64,000 nucleotides of DNA from Adiantum capillus-veneris (Eukaryota; Streptophyta; Polypodiopsida; Polypodiales; Pteridaceae), in the NCBI GenBank assembly GCA_014529385.2, contig CM043958.1:147619885-147683884 (forward strand), read 5' to 3'. The notes under the pieces were generated by a model that saw only the letters and a program-made list of their open reading frames with translations, was not told where the DNA came from and did no database searches. Below are positions 1 to 11,380 of the stretch, one piece after another. How positions within the stretch are numbered: the stretch's first letter is position 1; the number at the start of each line of letters is the position of its first letter. A program made the position numbers and the translations under genes.

Positions 1-366
1 CATGAAAAGCATTGTGTATGAGCCAATGATTGGTCAACTTAAGTTGATAGGCCATGTCATTGATTGGCCTAAGAATCTGGAAGGGACCATAGTACCTTTT
101 TGCTAGTTTAGCATAGTACCCGTAGGATTCTTGCCCGTCGTGTGCCTTAATCGAGCCTTGGGAAACTTTAACAAGACCCAATCGTTTTCTTTAAAGGCTT
201 GGGCTCTTCTGTGCTTGTCAGTAGCAGCCTTTTGCCTTTGCTGTGAGATAGAGATAGCATCCTTAATCTTTTGGAAAGATTCTTGTAGGTCTCGCCTATA
301 CTCATCTGCAGCGAAGATCTTCCCATGTACCTTAAGTAGCAAAGGGACTTTTTGATCTTCCCTCAA
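1..366 (-). pseudogene. Integrase C-terminal segment of element A (frameshifted)
   Basis: This continues the integrase of the long pol frame after a frameshift near 350. The residues running into 103 ([11 protein letters not shown], then the TTGKNPTG stretch) match the same region in copies B and E, which then run on through a YYGPF segment to a chromodomain. Below about 103 the reading frame shifts again. It is cut by the window edge before the chromodomain. Confidence 0.8.
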
Positions 367-2389
367 TTACCTCGAAAGGTGCTTTTCCTGTGGAAGTATG
401 TACAGTGTTATTGTAAGCATACTCCACTAAGGGTAAGTACTTCTCCCATTGGGATCTTTGATCTACTTCCGTTACATAGGCTTTTAGTAGATCGAGAATG
501 GTTAGGTTAGCTATTTCACTTTGGCCATCAGTTTGTGGATGATAGGCCGAAGAGAAGTTTAGCCTTGTTCCTAAATTCTCAAAGAGACCCTTCCAGAAAT
601 TACTGGTCATTCTAGGATCTCTATCCGACACTATGGACATTGGCAAGCCATGGTATTTGAAAATTTGTGAAATGAAGAGGGTTGCCATTTGATGGGCTTT
701 GATAGTCTTTTTGAGAGGTATAAAATGAGCTTGTTTACTGAACCTGTCTACTGTCATCCATAAACCCGTATTCCCATGGATAGACTTAGGCAATCCAAAG
801 ATAAAATCCATGGATATGCTCTCCCAAGGTGAATTAGGGATTGGCAAGGGTTGAAGCAATCCAGGTTGCTTCCCTCTATCAAATTTTGTCTTTTGACATA
901 CCACACATTTGGAAACATACTCTTGTATGTTCACTTTCATGGTAGGCCAATAGAAATATGTTTCAATTCCCTTTAAGGTAGACTGAATCCCTCTATGCCC
1001 CGCATATGGGGGAGCATGAGATTCATACATTACTTTCTTACGTATTGAGTTAGTGACGCATAGTCTATTGCCATAGAGAAGATAACCATCTTGTAAAGTA
1101 AATGGTTCTTCTTTCTTCCCTAATGCAAGGGCTGAAATCACATCTCTAAAATTGGGATCAATAGCATACTCATCTATCATTGAAGATAGATCATTGTGAG
1201 TTGCTATGGAAACCGCATTCACTCTCGGTCGTCTTGAGAGTGCATCGGCTACTTGATTATGCTTGCCAGCAATGTGAGAAATATGAAAATGAAATTGCGA
1301 AAGGAAATTTGCCCACCTCATTTGTTTGTCGGAGAGCTTGGTCTGCGTCATGAAGTACTTAAGACTTTGGTGATCCGTTCGCAGAATGAAAGGAGTCCCC
1401 AATAAATAGTGTTGCCATGAGTCTAAGGCATGTAGAACTGCAAGGAGTTCCTTTTCGTATATGCCTAGAGCTTGCTCAACAGGGTCGAGCCTTTGACTCT
1501 CATAGCCTATGGCGTGCCCTTCTTGGAGCAAAACAGCTCCAAGGCAATCACCACAAGCATCGCATTGGACCTCAAATGGTTTTGAGAGATCCGGTAGTGT
1601 AAGCACAGGTTGAGAGATAAGCTTTTCGAAAGCATTGTTCTCCTTAGCAGACCATGTATACCTAACGCTTTTCTTTGTTAGGTCATGTAATGGTCCCGCA
1701 ATTTGTGAGAACTTTTCTATGAAGCGTCTATAGTATGCACACATACCTATGAAGCTTCTTAGTTCATGAAGATTCCTTGGTTTAGGCCAGCCTTTTATTA
1801 CCTCTAACTTGGATGGATCCATTTGGATGCCATCTTGAGAGATAATGTGACCTAAATACTGAATCTCTTGCAAGAAAAATTCACTTTTCTTTCGATTAAC
1901 ATAAAGTTTATTCTCTCTTAAAACTTGAAATATTACCTGGAGGTGTTGCTTGTGTTCCTCCAATGAATTAGAGTAGATGATAATATCATCAAAGAACACT
2001 CCAGTGAAGGTTCGATGAGGCCTGAACAGCTTCTCCATCAAGCGGTTGAATGTGGCTGGTGCATTGGTCAAGCCAAAAGGCATGACAATGTATTCGTAAA
2101 GACCAAATGTAGTACGAAATGCGGTCTTTACAATGTCTTGATCAACTATCCTTAGTTGATGATAGCCACTTTTTAGGTCAATCCTATTGAAGTAGGTCGA
2201 TCCTTGTAGCTTATCAAATAGGTCTTCTACCCGTGGAACGGGAAACCTATTCTTGATAGTGATCCTATTTAGTGCTCTATAGTCGACACACATACGATAT
2301 GTGCCGTCTTTCTTTTGCACTAATAGCATAGGTGAGCAAAATGGAGATGAGCTAGGCCTAACCATGCCCTTCTCAACTAACTCATGCAC
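332..2389 (-). CDS. pol: Element A pol: reverse transcriptase, RNase H, integrase
   Basis: A 685-residue open frame. It begins inside the RT N-terminus (LVQKKDGTYRMCVDYRALN) and has the RT catalytic box FFDD at 1985-1996. RNase H follows (DACGDCLGAVLLQ and TDHQSLKYF). Then come the integrase HHCC zinc region (GHRG ... CVVCQ) and a core with MDF, SDRDPRMTS and QSE, so all three acidic residues are visible. It would copy element RNA to DNA and insert it. Relative to copy B, four residues are missing after NNAFEKL, an in-frame deletion. The first codon is not a real start; in life this is part of a polyprotein with the upstream protease. The frame breaks near 340. Confidence 0.92.
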   Translation of the reverse strand: MHELVEKGMVRPSSSPFCSPMLLVQKKDGTYRMCVDYRALNRITIKNRFPVPRVEDLFDKLQGSTYFNRIDLKSGYHQLRIVDQDIVKTAFRTTFGLYEYIVMPFGLTNAPATFNRLMEKLFRPHRTFTGVFFDDIIIYSNSLEEHKQHLQVIFQVLRENKLYVNRKKSEFFLQEIQYLGHIISQDGIQMDPSKLEVIKGWPKPRNLHELRSFIGMCAYYRRFIEKFSQIAGPLHDLTKKSVRYTWSAKENNAFEKLISQPVLTLPDLSKPFEVQCDACGDCLGAVLLQEGHAIGYESQRLDPVEQALGIYEKELLAVLHALDSWQHYLLGTPFILRTDHQSLKYFMTQTKLSDKQMRWANFLSQFHFHISHIAGKHNQVADALSRRPRVNAVSIATHNDLSSMIDEYAIDPNFRDVISALALGKKEEPFTLQDGYLLYGNRLCVTNSIRKKVMYESHAPPYAGHRGIQSTLKGIETYFYWPTMKVNIQEYVSKCVVCQKTKFDRGKQPGLLQPLPIPNSPWESISMDFIFGLPKSIHGNTGLWMTVDRFSKQAHFIPLKKTIKAHQMATLFISQIFKYHGLPMSIVSDRDPRMTSNFWKGLFENLGTRLNFSSAYHPQTDGQSEIANLTILDLLKAYVTEVDQRSQWEKYLPLVEYAYNNTVHTSTGKAPFEVIEGRSKSPFAT

Positions 2390-2560
2390 TTGCCATATAA
2401 TCTCCTCTTGTTGAGCTTGAGAAACTCTATAAGGAGGTTTGTTAGGCGGTGAACTTCCTGGAAGAAGTTCAATTGCATGGTCATCATTACCTCGTTTAGG
2501 AGGTAGCTCACAAGGGATGTCGTCAATAAAAACATCTTGAAACCCCTTGAGAAAATTGGA

Positions 2561-3538
2561 TCACTCTAATTCCTTTTGGTTGCTTTTATTTTCTTTTGCT
2601 AAAGCATTAGGTTCATTTTGAGAATCTTTAACAAAAATCATGTACACGGAAATAGAGCTCTTTATTGACTTGTTGAAAGCTGGTGTATGTACAATGGGGA
2701 TGGTGTTACCCATCTCCTTAGCATCTATATACATGTCTTTTTCCCTGAACTTAAAGGAGATTCTCCTTTCAGGAAATTTAACATCGACAGCCAGGCGGTC
2801 AAACCATGGTGCCCCTAGGATTACATCCTCATGCTTGAGAGGAGAGATAAAGAAGTCCTCTTTGTCCACATAGCCTTGGACATGAAGCCTCAATTTCCCG
2901 ATTAAGGGAGTGACTGAAGCTTCTTGCCCCTTGAAGGCACTGTCTGCGGGTAGGATATCTCCCATCTCGTAGGATTGTATGCCTAGCTTGGTGGCTAACT
3001 CCATAGATATGAAATTGTGAGTAGAACCAGGGTCAAAGAGAATAAAAGCATCATGTTCTCTTACCTTTCCCCAAGCATGGCATAGAGGAGATCCTTTGTG
3101 GTGAGTTTGGTGAATCTCCTCCTCTTGGATTTCAACCAAAGAAGCTCTAGGAGGATCTTGGCGGTTGTTCTTTTTGGGACAAGCGCGGTACGCATGCCCT
3201 TGTTCGCCGCACTTGAAACACCGGTTATCCTTACGATAACGCTCAAGCTCTTCAGGAGAGAGTTTATTCTTTCCTTTGTAAACTCCCTTCTCTTTAGCTT
3301 TGTTGGAATTGCCCTTAGGAGACTTTTGGACATTGTCCTTCTCCTTAGGCTCATTGGAACCCTTGTTTTCCGGGGGCTTATTATTTCTTTTTGCCCCCGT
3401 TTGGAAATTGATTCGAGAGGCGACCATAGTGTGGTGTATTACCACCGATATGGTACGTGGTCTTTGGGAGTTGACATACTCCGCCATTTCTTCGGTTAAG
3501 CCCGCACAAAATTGTTGCTTTTGCTCTCCAAAATCCAA
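2561..3538 (-). CDS. Element A gag C-terminus (zinc knuckle) and aspartic protease
   Basis: 325 residues. A CCHC knuckle (C107-x2-C110-x4-H115-x4-C120) for RNA packaging follows a Lys/Asn-rich linker. The retropepsin active site reads DPGS (169-172) in the context LFDPGSTHNFIS, a form used by many plant Ty3 elements. A conserved protease region follows (VILGAPWF). The frame is separated from the gag N-terminal frame (3626-4666) by a frameshift of under 100 bases, and from pol by a short interval (2390-2560) that still encodes the RT leader (ELPPKRG, LLPGSSPPNKPPYRV). Confidence 0.88.
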   Translation of the reverse strand: MDFGEQKQQFCAGLTEEMAEYVNSQRPRTISVVIHHTMVASRINFQTGAKRNNKPPENKGSNEPKEKDNVQKSPKGNSNKAKEKGVYKGKNKLSPEELERYRKDNRCFKCGEQGHAYRACPKKNNRQDPPRASLVEIQEEEIHQTHHKGSPLCHAWGKVREHDAFILFDPGSTHNFISMELATKLGIQSYEMGDILPADSAFKGQEASVTPLIGKLRLHVQGYVDKEDFFISPLKHEDVILGAPWFDRLAVDVKFPERRISFKFREKDMYIDAKEMGNTIPIVHTPAFNKSIKSSISVYMIFVKDSQNEPNALAKENKSNQKELE

Positions 3539-3625
3539 CCTTTTGAAGACAGTGGCTTTGAGTTGTAGGTCCCAAAACTTGTCTACATATTTGTGGATGG
3601 ATTCATTGGGAGAGAGCTTTAAGCT

Positions 3626-4666
3626 TCACCATTCGGTGAGTACTTTGTCTTTGGCATCGGTGGCCAAAAACTGCTTCATAATGGAAGCTCTTAAAGCCTT
3701 CCATGTTCGTGGAGCTTCACCGTTGGCTCGTAGGCTAGACCACCATTGTCTGGCGGACTTTTGAAAGTGCATAGCTATATGGCGTAGCTTAGAGGACTCC
3801 GTGAAGCCCTCATCTCCAAACGCCGCATCGAATTGCTGGATAAAGGCCAAGACTTTGTCCGTAGCACCAAAGGTACCATCATAGGTAAGGAAAGAGATAC
3901 TCTTCCCTCCCTCTTTGAATTTCTTCAGCTTGGACGACCTCTTCCATGCGGCATAGGATTTCCTATGGCCTCTTCTTTTTGATAGTTCAAAAGTTGCACC
4001 ATCACTTTCTTCAAAAGGTGAAGAATTTGAAGAAGGTGGAGAAGAGGGTGACCTCTTTCTCGCCTTTTTCTTGTCTTGATCTTTGTCATCTTCACCATAG
4101 TTTTCATAAGAGGAAGAGGATGAAGAAGATGGCGAAGAGGGTGTCCTCTTTCTCGCCTTTTTCATCTCTTGCTTTTTATCATCCCTCTTTGAATTGTGGT
4201 GAGGAGAAGAATACGATGGTCTTCTCCGCTTTGGTGGTGATGGAGAGCGTTTAGCCCGCCGTCTTCGTGGAGCCATCTCCGCCGAGGTGGCGGGAGACTC
4301 GCTTCTTTCTCGTTCCTTCGGTGGAGGCTCTTGAGTTCTCCTTTGGGAAGGAGATGCATCATCAAGAAGTAAATTCTTGAGCCCTTCATATGGATTCTCT
4401 TCTTCTTCCCGAATCAGAGAGAGACCTCTTTTGGTAGTCTCACAAGGAGGCTTCCTAGGTGTTCTCTCGTCATGGTGATGAGCTTGGAGAATCTCGTGAG
4501 CACGGAGCTGCCGTTGCACTTCACTTTGGAGAGATGGATTGCCCATGGCTTGTTGAAGCCTAGAAACAAGATAGTTAACAAGCATTGAAGCATCATTAGT
4601 AGCTTGCTCATGAGCAAAATCAAAGTTATCAACATTAATTTCACTCTCTTTACTATTGTCAGCCAT
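3626..4666 (-). CDS. gag: Element A gag, N-terminal part
   Basis: 346 residues from an ATG (MADNSKES). The first 60 residues have an acidic leader and the NYLVSRLQQAMGN stretch shared with copies D and E. A Ser/Arg/Lys-rich low-complexity segment spans about 110-230. The capsid-like retrotransposon gag domain starts near 250 (YDGTFGATDKVLAFIQQFDAAFGDEG, then FQKSARQWW). The frame ends at VLTEW by frameshift; the rest of gag continues in the 2561-3538 frame. It forms the virus-like particle of the element. Confidence 0.9.
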   Translation of the reverse strand: MADNSKESEINVDNFDFAHEQATNDASMLVNYLVSRLQQAMGNPSLQSEVQRQLRAHEILQAHHHDERTPRKPPCETTKRGLSLIREEEENPYEGLKNLLLDDASPSQRRTQEPPPKERERSESPATSAEMAPRRRRAKRSPSPPKRRRPSYSSPHHNSKRDDKKQEMKKARKRTPSSPSSSSSSSYENYGEDDKDQDKKKARKRSPSSPPSSNSSPFEESDGATFELSKRRGHRKSYAAWKRSSKLKKFKEGGKSISFLTYDGTFGATDKVLAFIQQFDAAFGDEGFTESSKLRHIAMHFQKSARQWWSSLRANGEAPRTWKALRASIMKQFLATDAKDKVLTEW

Positions 4667-5068
4667 TCTAACAACTTTTAGGTGTAAACTTTTCTAGGTG
4701 TACTTTGGCACTTCAAGCCCTAATTGCTACTCCTCTGTACCCCTTTAGAAAAAGCACTGAAGCTACTGTACCCGCGGCTCGAATACCATTAATTGCAAGG
4801 AATAGAAGAGAGGGTCTTTCAACACCAAAACAGTACCGGCTCCTGTCAAGCTTCTAATAGCTCAATAGTGGTTCCGTAGGCAAGCCCCATAGGACTCCAC
4901 TATTAAGACCATAGCTCTCGACGGTGATGCCCCGTTAACTGCACGAAGGCAGGCGCACTGCAAGGTTGAAAAATCCCTATTCTACTTACTCACAGGCAAT
5001 TAATAATACCACCCATTTGTAGCTAGCTTGAGGACCTCCCTTCTTGATCAAGAAAAGAGAAACCTTGA
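4667..5068 (-). other. Untranslated leader of element A
   Basis: About 400 bases between the primer binding site and the gag start. It is GC-moderate with many short stops in all frames and no gene. Its first part resembles the leaders of copies D and E. Confidence 0.7.
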
Positions 5069-5080
5069 GCTCTGATACCA
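5069..5080 (-). other. Primer binding site, initiator tRNA-Met type (element A)
   Basis: On the minus strand the bases read TGGTATCAGAGC, the standard plant retroelement site complementary to the 3' end of initiator tRNA-Met. One base separates it from the LTR edge at 5082. It fixes the element's orientation. Confidence 0.93.
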
Positions 5081-5081
5081 A

Positions 5082-6673
5082 TGTAACATTTAATGGCCTA
5101 ATAACTTATGTGTAGCGGAAATTAGCATGAACATAGTGGGCATTTCATTAGAATAGATTCCTAATGAGAATTACAAGAGTGCTTGGGTGGAGAGAGCAAC
5201 AAAAAGCATAACACCTAGTTAGATAGCATCAACAATACTTTCAAAAGAGAGAGAAATTAATCTATTGACAACAGTTGAGGACCGGATTTGCATGGAGCCG
5301 GTCCCCCCTCCAAAAGGCTTTGTATTATGATTTCTCCCATTAAGAGAGACATTGTACAATACAATTCTTTGTGTTCCTTCGAGACTAGCTAGTGCAATGA
5401 AGATGGAAGCTTCATGCACTAAGAAAAACACTTAATCAAACACAACTTGAATTATCCCCATTCTCAGACCCAAGACCTCACACACCTTCGAAGATGGTGA
5501 GAGCTAGCAGGGTATGAGAGTAGATTGAGAGGAAGAAGGAGTATCTTACGAGAAAGATGTACATCTCCTCACATAATCACTCATATTAGCATAGCTTAGC
5601 TTAGTAATTAGCTTGGTAGAGAAGATGAGCATGCATTGAAGCTTGGCTCTTGGTTGGATTTGCATCCACATGCCAAGAGAGTGTTGATGTAGGCTTCTAT
5701 CTCACAAGCTTGGAGTAGGTGATGAGCTCTCCATTAAAGCTTGGGAGGAGATAGAGTATTCTTTCTTCACACATGAGCTTGTGTGAGTGTGTGTGTGATA
5801 ATGCCTTGCAAAAATCAGCCCCCTCTCTCTCTTGGGCGAGCCCTAGCTGCTAATTTGGTCTGGCTTTTGCCTCATTGGACCTCCCCAAGTCAAGCCAATA
5901 GGTATTAAGCAGCATAAGTGATAGCCTTCTGACATGTGTCCCCCTTTCCCCTTTGGTGAGAGCTTTAGGTAATTAAATAATTAAACTAAACTCTCATTGG
6001 ACCCCTTTGTCTCCTGGCCAATAGAAATCAGGCAAGCCATGGGGCTTCTGAATGCTCATTGGACCCTTTGGGAGACTGCCCAATAGTCTTCTAGGAGACT
6101 TAATTCTCATTGGTTTCTTTTATTAAATGTTTTTAAATTAATTAAACTACATTTACTCTAGCTTAATTCTCATTGGTCCACTTCAAGGGTCTTCCAATAG
6201 GAATTGGGCACACCTTGTGGGCATCTGGCCTAGGGAGCTGACATGTGTCCCTCATTCCCTTTGTGTAAAGGGAGCCTGTGTGTGTGTGTGTGTGGCTTTC
6301 TCTCTCATCCCCTACCTTTGGGGCTCGCCCCCTCCCATGTAGGGATGTGCAAAGACTTTTAGGGCACACACAAAGCATCCAATTTTCCCTGGGGTTGACC
6401 TTTGGACACAACCTTTGAATTTTGGAACCTTAGCATTTTGGAAGTCTTAATGGGCTGAACCTTAGGGTCTTTTTAGCCCATTGTTGCACATGGATCTTTT
6501 GCAGATGGCCCCCCCTTTGGATCCCTATTTTCCCTCCTTTGGATCCCTACTGTGGCCGGTCTGCTAGCTTAACCAATATTCTAGCTTTTTCTCCCTTGGC
6601 ACTTCCCCACATTAAATGATCAGTTTAATATGAGAAAATCATTTAGGAGAATTAGATATTGATTATTATGACA
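5082..6673 (-). repeat. 5' LTR of element A
   Basis: 1592 bases, starting TGTAAC and ending TGACA on the plus strand (TG...CA inverted termini). It aligns along its length with the LTR at 24992-26654, including the GGCCCCCCC-rich stretch near 6510 and the final GAGAATTAGATATT block. It contains a short TG microsatellite at about 6275-6293. The partner LTR is outside the window, so no target duplication can be read. Confidence 0.92.
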
Positions 6674-6686
6674 AGGGCACACTTAA

Positions 6687-6850
6687 AAGTCTTCCGGTTT
6701 TTAGGCCAAATTTAAAGCTTTTATCGATATTTGCACTAAAACTTGTAAAACTTTGCTGGCTTTCTTCAAGGCAAACTCGGAATCTAGCCACGACTTTGCA
6801 ATTTTTGCTAGTTAATAAATACAATAAACCACAATTTTTTGTGGACATTG
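6687..6850. repeat. Dispersed repeat R1, copy 1
   Basis: About 160 bases matching 55684-55835 in the same orientation. Shared blocks include TTTATCGATATT, CTAAAACTTG, TTCAAGGCAA and a final TTTTTTGTG. No coding content is recognised. It may be an end of an LTR or another element; a loose TGTTATCAAAG beyond copy 2 resembles a decayed primer site, but that is weak. Confidence 0.6.
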
Positions 6851-6859
6851 CCTACGACC

Positions 6860-7560
6860 TTATTTGGATATATTTATGGTTGTCTTTTTAGATGACATAC
6901 TCATTTAGACTAGGTCTAAGGAACAATATTTAGAGACTTTGAAAAAAGTTTTTTATTTGCATAGGCAAAATGTATTATATGCCAAGAAGTGTAAGTGTGC
7001 TTTTATGCAATTAGAAGTCCAATATCTTGGCCATAATTATTTTTTTGAGAGTCTTAAGATGGATCCTAGCAAGGTAGAAACTATTTTGGAAATTTTCTGG
7101 GTATGGTTGGCTACTATTGCAAGTTTATTGAGAATTATGCAAGGATAGTTCTACCTATGATTGACCACTTGAAGGGTCATGTTTGTCAATTGATTTGGCA
7201 AGATGAGCACCATACTACATTTGATAAGCTTAAGATAGCTTTGGCTATTGCTCCTTTATTAAACATTAGCAAACTTTTCTTTTTTGGAGAGTGATGCAAG
7301 TAATAAGGCCATTAGTGCACTTCTACTTCAAGATGGTAGACTAGTTGCCTTTGAAAGTAAGAATCTACATAGTGGTCAACATAGTTATATTCCATTATAC
7401 ATGCCCTTTTCAAGTGGATGAATTATTTATATGGTATAGCATTTGAGATTGTGTTTGACCATGAGAGTATTAAATGGTTTACCAATCAAATAGATTTGAA
7501 CGCTCATAAGTCTTGCTAGGGAGAGATCCGTCAAGAGTATTACTTTTCTTTATAATATGC
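6860..7560 (+). pseudogene. Ty3 reverse transcriptase / RNase H relic
   Basis: Plus-strand coding remains of a Ty3 pol from a different lineage than A, B, D and E. The RT catalytic box VVFLDDILI begins at 6879 and is followed at once by a TAG. Downstream are VQYLGH and KMDPSKVETI, then a frameshift to GYYCKFIENYARI, and RNase H pieces (SDASNKAISALLLQDGRLVAFES; FDHESIKWF). Upstream RT motifs and any integrase are missing. It is joined to LTR A on one side and a TC array on the other. Confidence 0.82.
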
Positions 7561-7674
7561 TAAAGGTTGCTACAATATGGTAGTCAACACAAGGGTTGCA
7601 TGCCTGAGATAAAATATCTTTTTCCACAAAAAATTAAGCATAACTTATTGGCCTCACTTTGAGGGAAGTGTGAG

Positions 7675-7756
<82 letters not shown>
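7675..7756. repeat. (TC)n microsatellite
   Basis: About 82 bases of uninterrupted TC dinucleotides on the plus strand. It abuts the RT relic. Confidence 0.98.
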
Positions 7757-7758
<2 letters not shown>

Positions 7759-9039
7759 GGCATTAGAGCTATAATTTAAAAAGATCCTTATCATAATTAC
7801 AACTTTATTGAAAATTACTTATGCTTCAACAAGCCCATTGGGATTCGAGGGTAGGGTACTTATCCTCTTACCACATTTACTGAATTCCTTTGGGTAGGAT
7901 GGATTGTGGATATGTAAGCAATGAGGGCACCTTATATTTTCAAAGTGAAGGCTTCAAAGCCTCTTATTACTCACTTTTTTTCTTCTACTTCCTACTTTAT
8001 AAGCGGCCACTCGTGATGCTCTCAAGATGTTAGCTGTCTAGCTAACAAAGAGGCTCTGAAGACCACCCATGATGTGACATTTCAATTTTTTACTCAATTT
8101 GAATAATTATAGCCACAAGCCTTTAGTGCATATGTAATTATGAGTTAGATTTAGTGGGGCTATAAGGTTCTAGATTGTATTACTTAATATTTAGGTTGAG
8201 ATAGAGTTGGCTCATCTCATTATTTTTGACCTAAAATAATGTTATTTTTAGTGGGGCTATAAGGTTCTAGATTGTATTACTTAATATTTAGGTTGAGATA
8301 GAGTTGGCTCATCTCATTATTTTTGACCTAAAACCTTATGGCAAGGTATAAGAGCCAACTTTTGTAATTTTTTTAAAAGGTTCACTTTGGATAATGAAGC
8401 TATGTGTGATTCCAGAGAATGTTTTGTATTCTCCCTCTTTCTTCTAAGGCTCATAACTCTGGTCTATTTGAAGTGCCATTGCTTCCATTGCATTCGCAGG
8501 TGAAATCTCTATGCGACATCGTATGACAAACCTATGTTCTTTTTGTGTCTAACCTCCTTATAAATCTTATCATAACTCATGTTTTTCATTCTAAAATTGC
8601 ATTTTATGCATAAGAGGGGTGTTGGGACATAATTGCTAAGCTGATAGGTGTATTCGAGACCGAAAAGAGTTAGGGAAAATTTGCTTACTTCTATTAATTG
8701 CAATTTTGGTCAGTGGTCATAAGGGGGATTTGAGGGCTCAAGCATGTGTATTTAGATGTTGTCCACTCATCCTATAAGTTTGGATGTGTTTGGACCTCAT
8801 TTGCTTGGTGAAATGATGAAAATTCCTTGCGGTGTCGTAGCTAACTTTTGTTGCCTGACATGCAATTGAGTGTTGTATTGGGTAAGTAGGATTGAATGTG
8901 TTTCTAAAGAGATTGAGAACCTCTTGAAGCCTCCATGCACTAGTCGGATCAGCTCCGTCCCATGGTATGACATTTATGTCCATGGTTCTCACTGTCTATA
9001 TAATAAGATAGTTTGGCTTGGCAAGCAAAGGGCCCAACA
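7757..9039 (+). repeat. Probable 5' LTR region of the Tat-like element
   Basis: No gene seen. The right edge ends CCCAACA just before a degenerate Asp-tRNA-type primer site, which suggests the sequence here is the 5' LTR. I could not place its left edge or a second copy, so the extent is an inference. Confidence 0.4.
8151..8333. repeat. 97-bp tandem duplication
   Basis: Bases 8151-8236 and 8248-8333 are identical over 86 bases, offset 97. The unit begins TTAGTGGGGCTATAAGG and ends GACCTAAAA. The identity suggests a recent duplication. Confidence 0.95.
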
Positions 9040-9042
9040 TTT

Positions 9043-9058
9043 TGGTGCCACTGTCGGG
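9043..9058 (+). other. Primer binding site, Asp-tRNA type (Tat-like element)
   Basis: TGGTGCCACTGTCGGG closely resembles the TGGCGCCGTTGCCGGGG site used by Tat/Athila-group Ty3 elements. It lies a few bases after an LTR-like CCCAACA end. It explains the gag, protease and RT remains downstream on the same strand. Confidence 0.65.
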
Positions 9059-10445
9059 TACGAGGTGACCTAAACTAGAGAAAAACCTCAACATCTAGTA
9101 ACATTGTCCAAGGACTTCCTCTAGGTTTACCTAGAGTCAAAACCGCACGGTTAGGCATACTTCAGTTGTGTAGAGGTGTCTTGGGAGTATTTGTGCTCAC
9201 CGAGGACCTTTTAGGCTTAGGTTAGGTTGTTTTTGAGTGGTTGATGCATCAAACTATGTCATAGTATGAAGGTTGATGCTCATTTCAGTACGACAACTCA
9301 AAAAAACTAAGTATCAGTGGACACTATACATTACCAATTGTCAATTTGACTAGGAGTAGGGTAAGTAGATATCCAGGTGGATTTCCGACCTATCTCACCA
9401 CTTGAGGTGTCATAAAAAATGACTTATCTCAGAAAATTTTAGAGATTTCAAGATTGAACCTTCAAAGGTGAGCCAAGGAAACCAAAAAGACCATCATTTC
9501 ATATCACAACTGGTCTTGGGAAAACCACGGGAAAGCTTTGGTAAGCAAAAAACAAAATTTAGGAGAAGATCTCAAAGTTTATCCAAAACATAGATTAATA
9601 TCTCCTTGGTGGTTTAAAAAAGTGACTTTAGCTCCACCAACATCCTACAGGGAAAGACCAAATATTTTGCAAGGAGTATAAGAACTTGGAGTTTAATTGA
9701 GTGTGAAATTTGCATGTTGACAGCATCTTCACCTTGACAACAGAGAATCAACAGGTAAATAATTCAAATTGAATCCAAACTAGGTAAGACCTTGACACAG
9801 GCTTTGATGTGAGTGCACGTGTGCGCGGATGCATGCGTGCATGCATGGTGTGATGCATGCGGGGAAAGGGAGAAGCAAGAGACCATGTGTGGGTGGAGAA
9901 ACCTCACGAAGTAACTCAAGTGAGTGAGGTGATCCTTATTCTTATGTATAGAAAGAATAAGGAAGTGTGTATACACAGTGGGCGAGCGGTCGGACACCGA
10001 ACATCCAGCCCCCTCGAGCAAAGGCATAGCGCCTTTATCCCAACAATCCCAGTCCGGGCAAAGGTGCAACGTCTTTACTCCAACATTTAAAACTCTTTGA
10101 TTTTCGATTTTGTGTCGCAAAAAGGGGGAAAAAGTGCGATTCTCGTCAAAAAGCTACTATTAATCACGATGAATATTTGTTGGCATGAAAATGCAACATT
10201 TTTTCTCAGTGACCATACCATAGCCTAGAACATACTGCAAGGGGACGCTGATTCAAGTTTGAAACCATTTGGACCTTTAAGTTGTCATTTGGGTCTAGTT
10301 TTAGTGAAGTCCAAAAAAGGACTCAAAACTTGGCCTGAGGATTTGGAAATTGAACCAAACTTCCTGAAACTTGGCAGGTGATTGGCTTAAGGGTAAACAT
10401 CCAGTACAAGTCCAAAAAGTGAGACAAATCCTTGTATTTGACCTA

Positions 10446-10473
10446 GGAGCTATTAATCGTGATTAATAGCTCC
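10446..10473. repeat. Perfect 13-bp-arm palindrome
   Basis: Arms GGAGCTATTAATC and GATTAATAGCTCC are separated by GT. It is the most perfect of four related palindromes in the window. Its function is unknown. Confidence 0.9.
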
Positions 10474-11250
10474 CACTCTAATATATATATATATATATAT
10501 ATTATTTTTTATATTTTATTTTTTTGGAACCTTTTCAACAGGGATTGGATCTTTGGTAGTTGTTGTGAGTGCCTATGCCAAATTTGATGTGATTTGGATT
10601 AGTGTTGACCAAGATTTACAATTGTGTGGTATATGAATCTGCAAATCACTAAAACAAAGGAAAATTTGTGCAAAACTTCTCCAAAATTGTTGAAAATAAA
10701 CGTAGAGCTTGCTAGACATAAACATAACCTAGGGGAACCAACAAAAGTGAAAAAATTTGGGTTTTGTTCTAGTAGATGTTAATCATGATTAATATCTCTT
10801 GCTAGCGAAAGAAAGAGTTTTTCACATTTTTTGGACACTGTCAATAGACGCATCATACAGGTAACCTTTAAAATTTGGGATCAACTCGACATCATTTACT
10901 ACTTGAAATTGAGTATTCTACAGTTCAAGGTTGTAGATTGATGTGGTTGACCGTTTTGACAGGATTGAAACAAAAGTTTGCATCAAGAGTTCCTATATAT
11001 CCATGTGATCCTTAGACTAACTTATACATACTTTTGACTTTAGAGGGAGATTGGAAAGAACTTTGGAAATTGCAAGATTGAATTGATTGCATATGAAACG
11101 GGTATTGGTACGAAAAACCATGTATTCCTTTTCATTGAGAAGCTCAAATCTTTATCTACCTAAGGTCGGGTCGTTTTGTTGCAAATCAAGGATAGAACCA
11201 AGAAACTGAGAGTAGAGTATCCACAAAGGAAAGTGTAAACCAAGGGAGAC

Positions 11251-11380
11251 TCTTAGAGAGTATAGCAAAAGAAGTGTCGGACACTTACTCTGACTCAAGC
11301 TCCAAGATGTCTTCTTTTAGAGACTATAGCAAAAGAAGTGTCGGACACTTGCTCCATCTCAAGCTCCAAGATGTCTCCTT
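11251..11380. repeat. 64-bp tandem duplication
   Basis: Two copies, offset 64, each holding TATAGCAAAAGAAG followed by the palindrome AAGTGTCGGACACTT and then CAAGCTCCAAGATGTCT. They differ by only a few bases. Confidence 0.9.

Larger units (their letters stand above)
1..6673 (-). mobile_element. Ty3 chromovirus element A (3' end outside window)
   Basis: A minus-strand LTR retrotransposon. Reading right to left there is a 5' LTR (6673 to 5082), an initiator tRNA-Met primer binding site, gag, a zinc knuckle plus protease frame, and reverse transcriptase, RNase H and integrase. The 3' part, including the chromodomain and 3' LTR, lies left of base 1; position 1 corresponds to about 27263 in copy B. 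Gene order and the similarity to copies B and E place it in the Ty3 chromovirus group. The gag, protease and pol frames are separated by stops and frameshifts, so the copy is probably dead, though each frame is long. Confidence 0.93.

Noticed and set aside
9764-10120. 118-residue minus-strand frame in the Tat-like leader
   Set aside because: No domain, biased composition, no start context; the region behaves as non-coding leader.
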